Below are positions 49,664 through 60,464 of a DNA stretch of 64,000 bases, piece after piece. The DNA is taken from NCBI GenBank assembly GCA_946807835.1, contig OX327706.1, positions 23,301,001 through 23,365,000 on the forward strand, in the 5' to 3' direction. The first letter of the stretch is position 1. Every line of letters starts with the position of its first letter. This DNA is from Ailanthus altissimus (taxonomy: Eukaryota > Streptophyta > Magnoliopsida > Sapindales > Simaroubaceae). The position numbers and the translations under genes were made by a program. The notes under the pieces are model-generated. The model was not told the DNA's origin and made no database searches. It worked only from the letters and a program-made list of their open reading frames with translations.

Positions 49664-50397
49664 TATTAGAATTTGGTAATTAAAATCAAATTTGAGTTTG
49701 ATTTTAAGTTGGAGATTAACGAGAAGTGACATAAAGTTAAGTATGTGTTAGATATACTAGAATAAGATAAAAATGGAGAGTAAAAAATGAGGAGAGGCGC
49801 GAAAGTATAAGAGAATGCATTTTTCAAGTCTTGGCACCGCGGCTCCGACTTAAAAAAAACGTATTTTAAGTTGACTTATTTTATTTGAGTCAGTTTTAGA
49901 TTCTTTGCATGCGTAGACTCCTATTTTAATAAGAAATAGGTTTTTAAAAAATATTTTGAAGTTTATATAAATCTTTGTAGACCCATTACATTATTATACA
50001 TCAATAAGAGAAAGATAAAGAGCCAAGACAGCTCTAGGGTACTGAGCACACGAAAAAGTGACATGAGAGTGCTTGAAATGCTGAGTACGTAAGACAACAT
50101 TAATAGACTCTTTGGAAGCTCATTTATTATTGTATTTCTTGTAATTTCTTGTGAGAGATCTTTGTAATCTGAGAGAAAAAAAGGCTAGGATCTCGTGATA
50201 TACCATACATGCAGACATTTGTTGTTAAACTACGTATATTCTTATATTTTATGTTATGTGATTGTTTATTTTTATTATATGTTTAACTTTTTTTTATATT
50301 CCGATTTTACTTATGGGTAAATTTTTCTGCATGTGTTTAGAATTTTTGGATGCTAAACTATTAATATTGAGCATTAGGGTGCATCAAAATCCCAACA
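49664..50397 (+). mobile_element. Copia-type LTR with adjoining primer-binding site
   Basis: The stretch runs from TATTAGAATTTGG (probably a mutated TGTTGGAATTTGG) to CCCAACA at 50397. Directly after it comes AATAATATCAGAATTAAAGC, a damaged form of the initiator-Met tRNA primer site (TGGTATCAGAGC). It contains a GTAATTTCTTGTGAGAGATC region typical of transcript ends. No gag or pol follows: another LTR begins 38 bases later. The left boundary is approximate. Confidence 0.55.
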
Positions 50398-50435
50398 AAT
50401 AATATCAGAATTAAAGCTGATGTTGATATCTAAGT

Positions 50436-51878
50436 TGACAGGACTCGACCCGAGCCCTCCTTGAGAATCGAGGTGGATCCTGCGATGACATATAACTAAC
50501 ATACTCTTTACTCATACATATGATACAATGAGGCTACCTGCCTCAACAAAAGGTGTACACGTGTACTCTAATATACAAAAAGATATACAATTATACAGAC
50601 TAAGACATTTATGCAGCTATGCGTGTCATGCGCCAACCTCAAAATGTGATAACTGTATCACACTGCACGAATTTCTGTGACAACCTGAAAAAAAGAAAAT
50701 AGAAAAAAATTGTGAGCTTGTGGCTCAGTGAGTGGATATAATCTGAAAATATTATATACTCTATTTGTATTGTACACGTATAAATCTGTAAGATAAAATA
50801 ATCATAAAATTGTATACTGAGTAATTAATAAACTTGTACTGAAAGTATTAGCTATTATAAAATTTGTACTAAAACTAAAATTATGATATAATACTTGGGA
50901 TCTGAAAATCTGAAAGTATAAACTATCATAAAATCTATTATCAAGCTGAATATATGTAACATAACTCTGTAAACATATATTACATATATACTGAAAATCA
51001 CACCAAACTTGTACCCGGGGAAAATCTGGTCTATCTTGGCGGAGTAACTCACGCACAGGCATAGCGGGGGATCTGAGCTGGTCTAACTCGATGGAATGCT
51101 ACATTGCTCGGGCAGAGCAAATTAAACTGGTCTAACGCATGCGCAAAGCAACTACACTAAAGGGAAGGGTACGCATATGATAGTTCAAAAACTACTACTA
51201 TATAATATCATGAAAGTATAATTGTTCTAAAATCAATATTTTTGTCATGAACGTAATTATAAATTATACTATAATAAATTCTAAAATATTTTTGAATATA
51301 CTAAATAATATAAATATTTATCTGTTTAAAATAAATCATAACTAAATTTGATAACGCGTAATTTAATCATAATTGACTGTATTAAAAACATATAAAATAT
51401 ATATAGTTATCCACTCAAAAAAGTACGCTAATCCTGAGCTGAGTTTGAATTCTGAGATCTACCTATTACCGGCACACCTCCTATATCATAGGGTGTAAAA
51501 ATACATCATTAATACCGATATAAATTATAAATATTAAAATATAAATATTCTAATATCGTAAAATTATTACCCACTAAATTACTGGGTATAAATTTAAGTA
51601 TCCAATTAATTTCTTTTTTTTTCTTCTTTTTCTTTTTCTCTTCTTCTTCTTTTATCTTCTCGATTTCTTCCTTTTCCTTTCTTTTTCTTCTTCTTTTCTT
51701 TTTCTCTTTTTCTTTCTTTCTTTCTCTATTTCAACTTTGCTTCTTTTCTTCTCAGTTTCAATTGCTTCTTTTTAAACGAAGCAAAACAAAACAACATATA
51801 TATCTATGACGGCCATCACTTAAATCTTTTTTTTTTTTGGTACCAATCAATATATATATATACTTCACGTGTATTACA
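50436..51878 (-). mobile_element. Solo LTR, probably gypsy-type, antisense, 1443 bp
   Basis: On the plus strand the insert begins TGACAGGACTCGACCC and ends GTGTATTACA; read on the minus strand it starts TGTAATACACG and ends CCTGTCA. A perfect 5-bp target duplication TAAGT lies at 50431-50435 and 51879-51883. Read on the minus strand, a long purine-rich leader (51607-51750) follows the start region, the same order as in the solo LTR at 4888-7738, whose start TGTAGTAACC is also similar. No gag or pol coding occurs. The minus frames at 50802-51062 lie inside it and are not genes. Confidence 0.75.
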
Positions 51879-51883
51879 TAAGT

Positions 51884-53518
51884 AGTATTAGTTTAAGAGC
51901 CAAGACTGATTCTTCACATATCCAAATCAAACAAACGAAACTCACTATTTGTGAAACTTTGATCCCCTCTTTAACAACTGCATACTTATATTTGACTACC
52001 AAAGCAAAAAAAAAAACCAATCACAGCCTCTAGACCGTGCATTTTATGGATCCATAAGATCTCACCGATTCATCAATGCAATAGAGAAAAACAAAGAAAC
52101 AGTTCAACATGTGCATATAAGTTCAGTCTATCATTGTATTCCGAAATATGGACCTAACTGATCAGATCTGTAATAATAGTGCAGGAGCCATGAATTTGAG
52201 GTGGCGATTCAAGATGTGAGCCCTTGTGCACTGCAATGTCACCGTCTATATTTTGCAATTTGCAATGATAGAAAAATATTGATTTGATCGCTGAATGATA
52301 GATTTATAATATCCCTTTCCTGAATAAATAAAAGTAAAAATGTCATTTTTCAGTTGCTGTAAATGAGCAGTGAAGGGTATTTCGAACATTAACATTATGG
52401 CATGTATAGTAGCTATCATCGATCGAAATCGAACAGTTTTGAGCTTGAGGCTTGAGCCATTAAGAGTGTTTGGTATTGGGGGGTACAGAGACATAATTTT
52501 GATTGAGATGCTTTGTATAGAAACAAATCTGGTTGTTCCCGCTGAAGTAAAAAATTAAATTGGCAATGAAAGACTAGTTTGCTTATTACATAAAGCTTTA
52601 GCATATCTCATCATCTTTATAAGAAAAATGTTCGTCCTCCCCTGTTAAGATAAGAGTTACATATAATATGAACTGTGAAGTGTCTTCACAGGGAACAAAA
52701 ATTAAATGGACTTAGACCTATAAGTAAAAGGGAATTTAGATTTTATCTTTATTTGCCTCCGATCCATCGACGGATATAAAAAGGATGTGCACATTTTTCT
52801 ACCGAACGTACCACCACCATCACCGACTCAACCACCCCGTCATCACAACCCATCATAAATATTGATACGGCTCTACTCCAATAGTGGTCACAATATATTA
52901 ATGTATATCAATTATGCATGCAAGTTTCTTTCAGCATGAAAGATGAAAAAATGTGATGTTAAATGTGTTAATCCATTGTGATGCAAATGAATTATTGCAA
53001 ATCCTGATATATATCCAATGCTACAGGAGTAATTATATATGTTCTGAGTGATTTATAAGCTTACTTCGATTAATGAACTAATCATGTTCATGGATAAAGC
53101 AAATACTTTTAAGAATTCTTATATACCTAATTATTCTTGTAATAGTTATTCAAATGACAACACGCTAATTGTTTTTATTTATAAATGGTGTTGTAAAACA
53201 AGCTATAATTTAAGCAAAGTTACTTGAATTAATATCCAAACCTAACAAGTGTGCTGAATTAATATCCAAACCTAGCATCCTCATCAGAAAAATCAAGACA
53301 TAGCCAAGAATACTTATCCTCAACTAGTTGCCAAAATAATTATTTGGCGAAAGTGGTTGCTACGTGGAATGATTATGGATTTTGAAACACTCTCGCATGC
53401 GTATCTTCTAACGACAAATTAGATATGTTAATGTGAATCCTTTCATGCTTCTCAATAAAGAAAATGTGAGAACATAATGTTGGCCCATTAATGTGATAAT
53501 CATTTTTTGAAACAAAAT
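51884..53518. other. Intergenic, no gene recognised
   Basis: Short opposed frames at 52246-52604 have no domain. A 22-base direct repeat with core GAATTAATATCCAAACCTA occurs twice at about 53227 and 53257. Confidence 0.5.
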
Positions 53519-54182
53519 TGTTGAAGCAGAAGCATATAAATAAGTAAAATCACTCAAGTAATATATGCAGAATAAATAATTAATGAATAAATAGAAGGGG
53601 TAGAAAAAGAACACACAAATAATTATATGGTTCGGTAACTTGCCTACGTCCACGGCAGATCAAGATCACACTTTTCTCTTATTATGAATCACAAGACACC
53701 TATAAAGTATGCCTTTTACAAGAAAGATCACAAAGATAACTTTCTCTGTCACTCTAGAAATTTTCTTTTACAAAGAATCATAAAGATTATTGATAATCAC
53801 TAAATTTTCTCAACCTATCACAAAGATTAATTGATGATCACAAATATGTGTTTACAAGCCAATTGATAGCCTTTATATAGATTTTAGGATGACCTAGGTT
53901 TATCCTATACATGTGGGAGTCGTATTAGGGAGTTCTAAAGTAAGTGAGAGACGAAATAAAGAAAACTCAAAACAGAAAATTGATTCCCGCGACCAGTACC
54001 GCGACGCTCAGCTCTCACCGCCGCGGCGCACCGCCCATGCCTGGTCACCGCAGTGCTGGCGCCTGGTGCGCCCTTCTTCATTTTCTGCCTCCTCTAGCGT
54101 CCATCTTCAATCCATGTGCACCTTACGCACTTGGCTTACTCTCCAAATCATATCCTGATATTTTTCAATCAATATTCTCACA
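53519..54182 (-). mobile_element. Probable solo copia LTR, antisense, about 664 bp
   Basis: Plus-strand ends are TGTTGAAG... and ...TTCTCACA, flanked by AAAAT and AAAAC (one mismatch). The block TGGTTCGGTAACTTGCCTACGTCC at about 53630-53653 (read in two parts, GGTTCGGTAA and GCCTACGTC) is also found in the right LTR of the antisense copia element near 18760-18785, showing family relationship. The right 200 bases are strikingly GC-rich (CCGCGACGCTC, CCGCCGCGGCGCACC). Frames at 53913-54243 arise from this GC-rich part. Confidence 0.5.
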
Positions 54183-54187
54183 AAAAC

Positions 54188-56104
54188 TAATGCGGCAACT
54201 CATAGATGTTGCCTTACCAATCTATGAATTATCACGTCACTAGTTTGATGTGAGCTTGATTGATCAATTTGTAAACAACGTGGCTATCATGGATGAACAA
54301 CATGTACGAAGACACCTAAGTACACCATTATCAGTACTCCTAAACATATACGAGGCTAATCATTCTGGACCGTAGAACAGGAGCCGAAGCCATGCGCGAT
54401 TAACTTGTGTGCACGATATGAAGATGATTGGTGCCATGCTAATCAAATCGCGTGTGCTTCCGAGGAAGCTGCAAACATCTCCATTTTGGTCCCATGCAAG
54501 CACATCAAGATTTTAATAACCTAACATGTTTCTCTGATTCTAATTATCAACTGATGCTGCCTCTTTCACCCCAAAGATACAAAGCAAAATGTAAAAAAAA
54601 ACAAACAAATATAGACAGATATCCAAGGTGGTTGATGCTAGTCGTATAGGTCAAAAGTAAAGGTGGCAATATTGTTAATTTCCTGCTGGTTGCTTGAATT
54701 AAAATTTTTGATGCCATAGTCTAGCTTTACCCTAAAACATGAACATGAAAATGAGAATACAAAGGACAGGACAGGATTTGTGTTTATAGAGCCAAAGCAT
54801 GATGAAAAAAAAAATGAGTTGGTGGTGGTAAGACAAATAAATGTAAAAAGGGAACGTTCGCGAGAGCCGAATTTGGCACGTGAGGGGCAGATGAGATGAG
54901 AAATTGGGTTTTAAAATAATGAAGGTGACTATGGAGTGTCGAGCGTGTGAGTGAGGAACGATGGTAGTGGTGGGATTCACGTGAGATTACCAAAAAGAAC
55001 GACAAATAGATATGAGAAATAGAAAGTTGGCTTGTCAACTATCAATCTTGTTTGTTTGCAGTTGGAGAAAAAAAAAAGCTTTTTATCTTGCAAGTTACAG
55101 CTCTATCAGTATCAATTGTGTTTTTAGAGTTTAGTATCAAAAGCCTTCAAGCAGAAAGAGAACAAGTCATCCTTTTGATATTACTTGCAATTAAAGAAAC
55201 CGAATTAGGTAGTGCTTAAACTTAAAATTAATCCAAATGAGTATGTAATTATTATTATTATCAGTCAGAAAATCTTATTCTAATACCATACCATGCTGAA
55301 CCATAATTGAAGAGTAAACAAAACTAACCCTATTGACTATTGATGATGATAATATTAAATATTAATAAAGCTTAGCTATATATATATATATCTTAATTAT
55401 GCCTAATTCTAATTTGATTCAATTAGGAATGAAGAGTAAACTATGCTACCCTATCGAGAATAATTAGGCTTGTCGCATATTTTATGTTTTAAGTCAACAA
55501 ACGTTTATATTTTAGCCTTCTTTCATTGCTTGACCTCAATTGGTACACGTCATGAATTGCAATACTAGTAAGTTTGTTCACACAATGTTAATTGGTACAC
55601 CTCAATAGTAATCAAAAGTTTTGGTAACATTAGTTAAGAAGCGATATTTATTGTCTTCACTCAAAATATGTATTATATGGCATCAAATAAAAAGAAGAAG
55701 AGCTAAAGTTAATAAAAAAAGTCTTGCATTAAACAAATTTATTACTTTATTTACACGCAATCATCCTTCTTAATATATGTTGTGTGGGGTGTGGTATATA
55801 GATTTTCGTTTTAAAATATTTAGAAGTGTGACCATATAATTTTGATACTTAATTTTAATGCATATGACAGTGAATTTACCCTTGATTAATGACACGTTGA
55901 GGGTTGAGGTAATATTCACTTGCCAAATATTTACAGAAGTTGGGGGTATATTTAGAGAAGGTTAAAAATAAAAAGAAGATATGCAAAGCGTTACAAGTTA
56001 GATGTTGGGATGTGATATTTTTTCATATCTAATCATATGATGTATTTATTATAGTCTAATTCAAACTTAAAAATTAATTTGATTTATATTATTTATCTTC
56101 ACCA
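54188..56104. other. Intergenic, no gene recognised
   Basis: The first 200 bases may still belong to LTR-derived sequence. The remainder is AT-rich without a supported gene or bounded element. Confidence 0.45.
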
Positions 56105-56380
56105 CTTTGGGAACTCACTACTCATGTATCTCTATTTGCCTATTCATACTATTCGTGAGAGACTCATTCCTTACGTTGCAATATCTATTTACCTATCCTC
56201 ATTATTCATAGAAGATATATTAACCACGAGACAATCTTTATTTGCTTATCTCTACTATTAATGAGAGATTCATTACTCGCGTGACAATATTTATTAAAGT
56301 TCAAGACACTAAATTTTCAAGACTTACTTGACTCGTAATATTTATTCTCACTACTCTTGAAGATCCACATCTTATGTGAT
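56105..56380. repeat. Degenerate tandem repeat, about 65-bp units
   Basis: Three to four diverged copies repeat the order TCTATTTGCCTAT, then CTCACTATTCATGAGAGA-like, then CTCATTACTCGCGTGACAAT-like sequence. The frame at 56079-56261 runs through it and is not a gene. Confidence 0.6.
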
Positions 56381-59300
56381 CATCTCTATTGGAGTAATTT
56401 TAAGAGACTTGCATGAAAATATGAATTCGAATTTATTCTAATACTACTTGTTATAAACTAAACATTTGTCATTAATTTAAAAAATTAGTTTGATAAATAA
56501 TTCTACCAATCCACATATTTCTCAAAATTTATCTTTTTTATAGGTGGAAAATAACAAAAGGCACAAAGCTAACAAAACGGCTATGATTTGCATTCAGAGA
56601 AGTTAATTATGATCAGAATTCACAAATGTAAAGGAGCTTTTCTCATAGAGAGCCAAATTGTGCAAAAAGCTGTAAGAAAAGACCTCTCAATGCTACCTGG
56701 ACCAAATTTAACCAAACCGTGGTATCCTGATACAGACATCTTTGATGCCAACATTAACTAATTCGAAACACAAAACGCAATACCCTAATGGGAGCACTGC
56801 CTTAATTAACCCTATATCGTCATCTACCATGCGTTTCTTTTTTATTGGTTAAAAATAAAAAACTAAAAAAATTTGAGGACATTAATTTAATCAATGTGCT
56901 ACAGTAGTACAAAGTAATGGAGAGATCATTTGCACATCTCTTTTCGATTATTAAAAGATAATTATGAGAGCATCAATAATTGTATACGTTTCTCGAGCAT
57001 TCCATCCAATTTAGTATTTACTTCCACAGCAGCATTATTATGAGCTTCCACAGCAGCAAGTGAAGACCATAGATTTTTTTGAAAGGTTAAACCCTGCCCC
57101 TAATTATAAATCAAGTTTATTAGTTGTTGTTATCTGCATGAAAATTTAATATGGGTATTGGCATTGGGAATTGCATTCCAAGCTTTCTGGAACCAAAAAC
57201 ATTGGGATCATTTTTTAGCATCAATCCAATAAATAAATGGCAATGAATGATTTTGTTGCAATGAATCACTGCTCAATTAATTAGTATGTATAATAAATAT
57301 TTAATACCCACATGTCTGAAACGACATAGTGGCTAACCATTTTTTTTTTTTGCTTCCTTCTTTTGAGAGTAAAATATATATATCATGTGTCGCTTTTACC
57401 ACCACCACCATTCACATTGTGGAAACATAGATTTTTGCACTCAAATATTGACATTATATTTAAAACAAAAGGAGAAAAACTACTGTTTATTTAATTATAA
57501 TGTTCTTATATCAAATCACTATCTCAAATTAAAAGTTTTCAACATTTAAAAGGCACTAAACAGGTGATTGTAAGAGTTAATTGACACGGACCATCCAGAG
57601 CTAGACGCAAATTTGTGGTTAATTAGAATGTCTCATGTCATCTCTTTGTTTGCACATCTAAATGATGACAAATCCATTTAAGTTCTTTCATAAATCCATT
57701 GCTATCACTTATTAACTTTATGATTTGAGCACATTACTATATACATATACTGCACACTTTATTGTTGTCCACCATTAATTGAAAAACACATATAAAAGAA
57801 ACTAGGATTAGACTTAGATCATACAACTAAATCTTTAAGAAGAAATATTGAAAATATTCATATATATAATAGTTGGGATTATTACTAAATAATCCAACCA
57901 GCTCACACTCCCTTCTAGTCCTTTCTAAAAATGTAGCTCAGTCGAAGTAGCTCAAGAAGCAACTCAACAGGGAATAACAATCGAGATTCTAGAATTAAGA
58001 AGGCCCACACAAATTAAAGACTTAAATATTGGATCTAGTATTCAAAAATAGGTAATTCGACTCAATAATCTGCAAATTTCTATAAATAGGTAAGAGGATT
58101 TATGAAAAATTGTGTATAGCTCAAATTAAAATTTATACTTCCATTATAATTATTGTTTCTGAGTTTTAGTAGAAAAAGAATTCAAATCCATCTTAAATTT
58201 AACAAAGAACACCTAAAAATACAAAATTGACCTACTGATTCATGCATGTATACTTTAGGACAAATTTAAGTTCATGCATTATAAATAGATATAATTTTTT
58301 ATTTGATGATTCAAATTCAATTTATAGCATTCAATTATTCTCTGTGAAATTCAACTCATAGCATTTAACAATAATTTTTGTCATCACTTTTTTGTTTGTT
58401 TTTGTAATACTTCTCACACACAAAATATATTTTTTTCTTAAATAAATACTGATTTAAACATTAGAGTATTTTTCATTACAAGAGGACAATATGCTCTTGT
58501 TATTTTAAGGAGTAAGTAAGAGCAATAAATTAATTATTTTGAGGTCCAATTCAGGAAACTTTAGTAATAATCAAGGTAATTAAGAAAATTTATACGTTTT
58601 GTAGCCCTTATAATTAATTGAGTACCTAAATTCAACTAGCAAACTTTGAATCTTAGGCTTATTCCAAACGTATTAAATATGTACCTTATGAGTAATACTC
58701 TTTCGATCTCTATCATATGTGTAGTTGATACATACAATTCAAATAATAACTTAATCAATGAGTTAAACGATTAATCCATTGGCTTTGTCCAAAAAAAGGA
58801 AAATAAAATGTACCCTTTACTATGTTATAAATTAATTGATAGCAAAACTAGTATAATTATCGGGAACATTAATTTATTATATACAAGACAAGCCTACGCA
58901 TCGACAAAAACTCAATTAATTGAAATCAGCATTAATTATATCTTGTGATTTACTTTTGAAAGTAAAATAAATAAATAAATAAGGAAAAAAACATATATAT
59001 ATATATATATTTATGTAGAAATCAAACACATGAAAAGAGAAATCAAACATGCCCATCTTGATATTACCAAACCGGTAAGCAATTAGATAGAAGTGCTTTT
59101 CAAACCATACACCCCCCGCTAAAAACAAACCTAACTTTGTTTGGAGATCAAAACGGGGCACGTGCTATCCCCTACGTCGCACGTGTGGGCTTTCCTTATA
59201 AAATAAATCTCTCTTGGTTTATGCCCTATCTAGCTATGGTTGTGTTATAAATGTAGAGAGAGTATAAGAAATGAACTGAATGACGGAAATGACCTTATCA

Positions 59301-59880
59301 ACTAATATTGTTGTGGATGATGAAGAATGATTTACTAGGGCATTATAGGCATTTGAACATATCCCAGGATGGTGGTAGTTTTGATCAATTGAGATGACTT
59401 TGTACCGACCTTATCTTTTATTTTATTCCGTAGTTTGCGTTGGTTTCCAAGGTATTTGTATAAAATGACAATAAGAGCCGACATTTCCAAGGGCGTTATG
59501 GGCATTTCCTACCTATGCCAAAATTAGATTAAACTTAAAAAATAAAGCAAAGAAATTGATTGTTTATAAGCCCCAGACCTTGGAAGATAATTTTTTTGAA
59601 ATTATATTTTGGGTCGTTAATCAAAGGTACTAATGCACCCTCAATCTTTGTATTCTAGATAAGGGCATTCTAGTCATTTGGTCAATGTTAAAATATTACA
59701 ACTCAAGTCTTTGTTTTTTATGTTTCTTTTTTATTTTCTTGTTATTATATTTACTTTATTTTTTTAAAAAGAAAAGAAAATTTTGTTGTCAAATGAATAA
59801 ATAAATATAAAATAATGGTGAGTAAAAAGAGGAGGTGAAGAAGAAAGAATAGCGACCTCTTCTATCTTAGGTGCGGTTGT
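56381..59880. other. Intergenic, upstream of the homeobox gene
   Basis: AT-rich DNA, no gene found. The last part presumably contains the promoter of the BEL1-like gene; no single TATA box could be assigned. Confidence 0.45.
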
Positions 59881-59979
59881 GTGTGTGAGAGAGAGATCAC
59901 ATATCAGTCCAGTCCTCTCTCTTAAGCCTCCATTTTTTTCCCCTACTTTTTTAATTGTTATTTGAGCTCTCTTTCTGTC

Positions 59980-60464
59980 AAGAACAACAACAACAAACAC
60001 TCACTATTGCAAATGAAGATGTAGCAAGCAACAACAAAGAGAAAGAAAGAAGAAAAGGAGAGAAAGAGAAAGAATTAAGCTTTCAATACCACAGAAGGGA
60101 AAACGATGTCAGTGAGCTTTACAATTACATCCTTTCCTACTCTGCTACTCCAATAGGTAACATTTATATATATATATATATATATGATTCATCAACATAT
60201 GATGATGAACAAAGCTGAAAAATGATAAAGGTTATTTAAGAAAATAAAATAAAATAAATAAAGAAAAAAGAAGTAACAAAGACCACAATCTGATACTCCT
60301 TCTTTTCCTTTTTCTTGGCTTGCTTTGAATAATTGTTTGCTCTACTAACGAGATGTTTGTTCTTTCCTTTGCTTGTCCCTAGCTAATCGATCTATAGACA
60401 ATTTAACAGGGAAAGGGAAGTGGGTAGTGAAGGAGATGATGAAGAAGAAGAATATAATATTGAC
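59980..60464 (+). promoter_or_regulatory. Leader of the BEL1-like gene with intron and upstream ORFs
   Basis: A CAA- and GA-rich stretch is consistent with a 5' untranslated exon. A donor CCAATAG/GTAACA at 60156/60157 and an acceptor TTGTCCCTAG at 60382, preceded by a strong pyrimidine tract, predict a 226-base leader intron (60157-60382). Three short upstream ORFs lie in the mature leader: 60013-60024 (3 codons), 60106-60156 (16 codons, its stop ending exactly at the splice site) and 60436-60474 (12 codons, overlapping the main start). They could lower translation of the homeobox protein. Transcript structure is inferred from splice signals only. Confidence 0.45.

Noticed and set aside
50802..51062. 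Two overlapping minus-strand frames
   Set aside because: Inside the solo LTR with TAAGT duplication; no gag or pol similarity.
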